Part shown: positions 61,901 to 64,000 of the stretch, piece after piece | Numbering within the stretch: position 1 is the first letter of the stretch | How the letters are laid out: each line of letters starts with the position of its first letter | DNA from: JBBDLF01 sp040879025 | Lineage (GTDB): Bacteria > Pseudomonadota > Gammaproteobacteria > Pseudomonadales > Pseudohongiellaceae | Length of the DNA: 64,000 nucleotides | Direction of reading: 5' to 3' | Assembly (NCBI GenBank): GCA_040879025.1 | Contig: JBBDLF010000025.1 | Span: 30,114 to 94,113, forward strand | The notes under the pieces: model-generated | What the model was told of the DNA's origin: nothing | The model's database searches: none | The model's input: the letters and a program-made list of their open reading frames with translations, nothing else | Program-made: the position numbers and the translations under genes

Positions 61901-64000
61901 CAACAGGAGAATTGAAAAACGGCACAGCGCCAATGAATCCGGGCCCCGGATTCATGGTAAGCACAGTGGTGGACCCGGCCAGAGCCAAGGCATCACTCCA
62001 GTTGAAACTGCCACTGACAAATTTATAGTAGTGCCCGTTGTCCGGGTTAAAGCTCCAGCCACTGGGTGTGTACTGATGAGTGGCATAAGTCCAGGTAGCA
62101 TCAATTATTGAGGTTGTCTGATCCGTCCAGTGCCAGTCATAGACAGGTCCATCTAACTCTACTATATAGCCGGTGTTGACAAAACCCGCATTGGGTTGGT
62201 CATTCCAGATATCGCTTGACCCTAAAATCTCGGCATAATCTTCGTTATTTAAATTGTTCGGTTCGCCATAGACTGTTGACGTCTGTTGCGCAGTTACCCA
62301 GTTCTGATACCCACCACTCACTGTGGAACCGGTCGTGCCTCCGGACCAGAACGCAGTGCCAGCCTCAGGACCGGTTACCCATTGCCACTGGCCTTCAGTA
62401 GCCAAATCATTAGCACCAAGCCAGGTGATGCCGGCGGATATTTCTTCAACAAAAGTATTTTCCTGTTCAGTGGTGACAGTGGCCAGATAACCGCCGGCGG
62501 CATCAGCGGCACTCCGAGCCTCATTCCAGTCGTAATTTCCGGGAACAAATTTGTAGTAATGACCATTGGACTGATTGAAGCTGTAACCTGTGGTGTCATA
62601 ATTGACAGCAAACAAAACGTTATCAACCGCTACCGGACGATTGTCATTACCGTCATCCAGATCCCCGACATCAAAATTGCCGTTGAGCGTCACTGTTACA
62701 TCGTGGCTGGCTGCTCCGCCGTTCCCGTCTTCAACCGTTACCGTATAGGTTTGTTCCTTGATCTGGCCGTCTCGCATACTGTCCAACTGCTGGTCCTGTA
62801 CGGCAAAATCCCAGCGCACTTCCCCATTCCCGCCTTCGGTGGAATCGCTGACTTTGGTTGCAGCCAGGCTGCCCAGATAACCACTGTCGGCTGCAGTAAC
62901 CGTGATGGTATGCGCATCAGTCAGATCGATGTCTGAGAATTGGAAGGTGCTCGTCAGTTCATGCGAAAATGCGGAATCTATAACCTCAAACTGTTCTGTA
63001 ATGGAGCCCCCACTACTTGCAGCAAGCAGTACTGGAGCATCGTTACTGCCTTCCACAACAAGTGTTACAGTGGCTGTGGCGTCGGCATCGAAACTGTCTT
63101 CCATGGTGTAAGCCAGGGTAACGCTGGCACTTTCACCCTCGGCCAAATATTGATATTCCCCGCCACCTTCCCAGACCACATTGTTGTCTTCGCTCACAAC
63201 GCTGCCATTGCCGTTGGTAATATTGGCACTTTTTATATTCAGCAACTCGTCTACGTCGGGATCGATGTCATTGGCCAGCACATCTATTACAACCCGGTTT
63301 ACGTCTTCTCCGGTTGTGACATTGTCATTAACAGCCAGAGGAATTGTGTTATCACCTTCGACTGTGACAGTGGCAGTGTTGGTGTCAATGCCGCCATTGC
63401 CATCAGAGATTGAATATACCAGCGTGACATCTTCCAGTTGCCCGCGGGTCAGATGATCAAACTGGCCGTCTGGATCAAACACAACCGCATCGGAAACAAT
63501 GCTGACACTGCCGCCGCCGGTGCTGCTGGCACTGGCAAGAGTGAGAATATCGCTGTCGTCAAGATCGCTGTCATTGGCCAGTACATGCAGCGTCACCGCC
63601 GTGCCGGCATCTGTATAACCCAGGTCGTGAACCGCCAGGGGGGCATCATTTTCCCCGGTCAGAATAATTCTCACCTGCCCCTGAGTTTCACTTCCATGAT
63701 TATCACTGATGGTATAGCTGCCAATTACCGCTACAGTTTCATCGACAGCAAGATAGTCAAAATCATTTCCCTGATCCCAGACCAGCTTGTTATCGACGAT
63801 GCTTGCTGAACCCTGCCCAGCGCTGAATGTCACATTGCTGAGTGTGTGAGTATCACTGGCATCGGCATCTGTATCATTGGCCAACACATCGATGGTCAGT
63901 GCCGGCGCATTTTCAACACTGTTCTGGACGTCATCAATTGCGACCGGGTTATCGTTGGCACCAATCACTGTAATGGCAGCATTGGCTTTACTCACCACGC
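58956..64000 (-). CDS. Giant surface protein with cadherin-like repeats and two C-type lectin domains, 5' partial
   Basis: The frame is open at the right edge; 1680 residues are visible. Numbering from 63998: cadherin-like/VCBS repeats with DVLANDTDAD, HVLANDSDLD and DVLANDIDPD (to about 330); a VCBS-like repeat to about 440; a C-type lectin-like domain (about 465-620; GHYYKFVPGNYDWNEA, WLGANDLATEGQWQWVTG, GEPNN); a second such domain (about 648-820; WIGASDADTEGTWKWVTG, VEPNNQND); three more cadherin-like repeats (NDSDDDGD, GNDSDVDG, TNDDDPDD); and an Asp-rich beta region (about 1230-1680) of no family I recognise. No RTX nonapeptides or PEP-CTERM end are visible. Probably a Ca-binding adhesin; it overlaps the protease gene by four bases. 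Confidence 0.88.
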   Translation of the reverse strand, partial: VVSKANAAITVIGANDNPVAIDDVQNSVENAPALTIDVLANDTDADASDTHTLSNVTFSAGQGSASIVDNKLVWDQGNDFDYLAVDETVAVIGSYTISDNHGSETQGQVRIILTGENDAPLAVHDLGYTDAGTAVTLHVLANDSDLDDSDILTLASASSTGGGSVSIVSDAVVFDPDGQFDHLTRGQLEDVTLVYSISDGNGGIDTNTATVTVEGDNTIPLAVNDNVTTGEDVNRVVIDVLANDIDPDVDELLNIKSANITNGNGSVVSEDNNVVWEGGGEYQYLAEGESASVTLAYTMEDSFDADATATVTLVVEGSNDAPVLLAASSGGSITEQFEVIDSAFSHELTSTFQFSDIDLTDAHTITVTAADSGYLGSLAATKVSDSTEGGNGEVRWDFAVQDQQLDSMRDGQIKEQTYTVTVEDGNGGAASHDVTVTLNGNFDVGDLDDGNDNRPVAVDNVLFAVNYDTTGYSFNQSNGHYYKFVPGNYDWNEARSAADAAGGYLATVTTEQENTFVEEISAGITWLGANDLATEGQWQWVTGPEAGTAFWSGGTTGSTVSGGYQNWVTAQQTSTVYGEPNNLNNEDYAEILGSSDIWNDQPNAGFVNTGYIVELDGPVYDWHWTDQTTSIIDATWTYATHQYTPSGWSFNPDNGHYYKFVSGSFNWSDALALAGSTTVLTMNPGPGFIGAVPFFNSPVGSPSDARFSVTGHLVTITSEQENDFVAGLIGNARAWIGASDADTEGTWKWVTGPENGTTFWNGGTTGSAAGGRFENWESDQSTTTVNVEPNNQNDEDFLSLGNDGAWSDVDVQTGKNFIIEVGGRPGDPDQAPVSAPNEDETVTISGADLLLNDSDDDGDTLVITSVSATTGKGATLTLNGGDIDFVPGDAYQYLKEGETTTDTFNYTITDNGGGFDSATVTVTVRGLNDAPVAEDDSGSTLQESALYLNVIGNDSDVDGNTLNLVEGTTQSSKGSNVLAFHNGDVRYAAQSAALSKLGQGQTTTDTFTYTVQDGYGGSDTATVSVLVTGINDRPVTVADFATGNEESTITGNVLTNDDDPDDDDSISILSVGNFTSVKGATVSLDSSGNFSYVGPHNFSGNDSFTYTIQDSFGLSETGVANINVLGVADAPVVSLATGSASEFNEVTLNVTAGLTDTTETGSFVFTGLPEGVTVFNQQGQNVTNSAVNFFGTSQTQTFKLVLPTNQDVDFNVGVTATSKEPGTGSTASTASSTENIAMTFSSSSQQVDFDAVAQNMWATGDALIFSDITTIDIFDFDIGGDIINGSVSIPLLGTYTVDLSYGFDMDVDLVSTLELDAGSVDASVPYNFDLNTAYNVQADVLHIDSSSFAVNNGGVQQGGFSTFGPGGSYSLDLTFAGGASVDLDIDRKYWVDEWSWTDTLIPFPYISGGHWAYDRLADWHPNVDIDTSINLFSFDDTDLSGSIPLGPLDSFLDLDIAWPSLDTSTATGNNNSFDSSGTSADMVKLTLDVDQVVAYAVNAALGNTDPNNTINPFDLVFGGDFGPVSANVGIELLDFDVFGAANFVQNFNLKFDGFESFLSFENGSQQAFNLGSVIDLPDASQYDSNNDGNIDIDLLIKPNAQFTNDTDLGFDLGYFFGLIRPVFDIAIAGFTIIDLTEEDFLFELDERIQVAAIDIFDDTFDFNFELGVVGVPVDTGPDLA

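Overview
The window is a draft-quality piece of a gammaproteobacterial chromosome of moderate GC; one 100-base run of N marks an assembly join. The order tyrA-aroA fusion, cmk, rpsA, ihfB, lapB, pyrF followed by a sugar-nucleotide/O-antigen block (WbpL-like, WbpM-like) matches Pseudomonas-type and related marine Gammaproteobacteria. The genus cannot be fixed from sequence alone. Signal peptides, a LapB-type LPS assembly factor and OprO/P-type porins fit a Gram-negative envelope.

Region by region. 1-7.6 kb: housekeeping block on the + strand (aromatic amino acids, CMP kinase, ribosomal protein S1, IHF beta, LPS assembly LapB, OMP decarboxylase, a ComEA-like protein). 7.7-11.4 kb: WbpL-like and WbpM-like surface-sugar enzymes and a convergent periplasmic cyclophilin. 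11.5-15.3 kb: a very large CheB-CheR-PAS-histidine kinase-receiver fusion. 15.4-22.3 kb: outer-membrane barrel, methyltransferase, glutathione peroxidase, a DegT aminotransferase plus Gfo/Idh pair, a SpoIIAA-like protein and a Na/Ca-exchanger-type protein. 22.3-24.0 kb: a decayed patch beside tRNA-Asn, with a broken HigB/RelE-type toxin, its intact antitoxin and their operator-promoter. 24.2-31.2 kb: uvrB, a sigma-54-promoted MacB-like permease, a SYLF protein, an 11-bp tandem repeat running into the gap, and a LysM/M15-like protein. 31.3-38.7 kb: copper P-type ATPase with a MerR-type promoter, a diheme-cytochrome/beta-helix lipoprotein pair, a PHP metallohydrolase and a serine hydrolase. 38.9-41.8 kb: a 186-bp palindromic element, small accessory genes and an internally deleted alcohol dehydrogenase. 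41.8-49.3 kb: OprO/P porin behind a Pho box, ABC ATPase plus permease, a serine hydrolase and a sugar dehydrogenase. 49.3-54.3 kb: two exported unknowns (one frameshifted) and the modE-modA-modB-modC molybdate operon. 54.4-56.3 kb: a broken SulP-STAS-cNMP transporter. 56.5-64.0 kb: an operon running leftward from beyond the right edge, encoding a giant surface protein with cadherin-like repeats and two C-type-lectin domains, a chymotrypsin-fold protease, and a paralogue of that protease with a destroyed catalytic triad.

The most interesting candidate system is the last operon: adhesin, active protease and pseudoprotease are joined by two successive 4-base ATGA overlaps, which suggests fixed co-production. 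A role in processing or release of the adhesin is an inference. Several regulatory sites can be read directly: a -24/-12 promoter, a Pho box, a 19-bp-spacer MerR-type promoter, a ModE-like box and a toxin-antitoxin operator. At least five loci are disrupted by frameshift, nonsense or internal deletion, so the accessory part of this chromosome is actively decaying, or the assembly has local errors.
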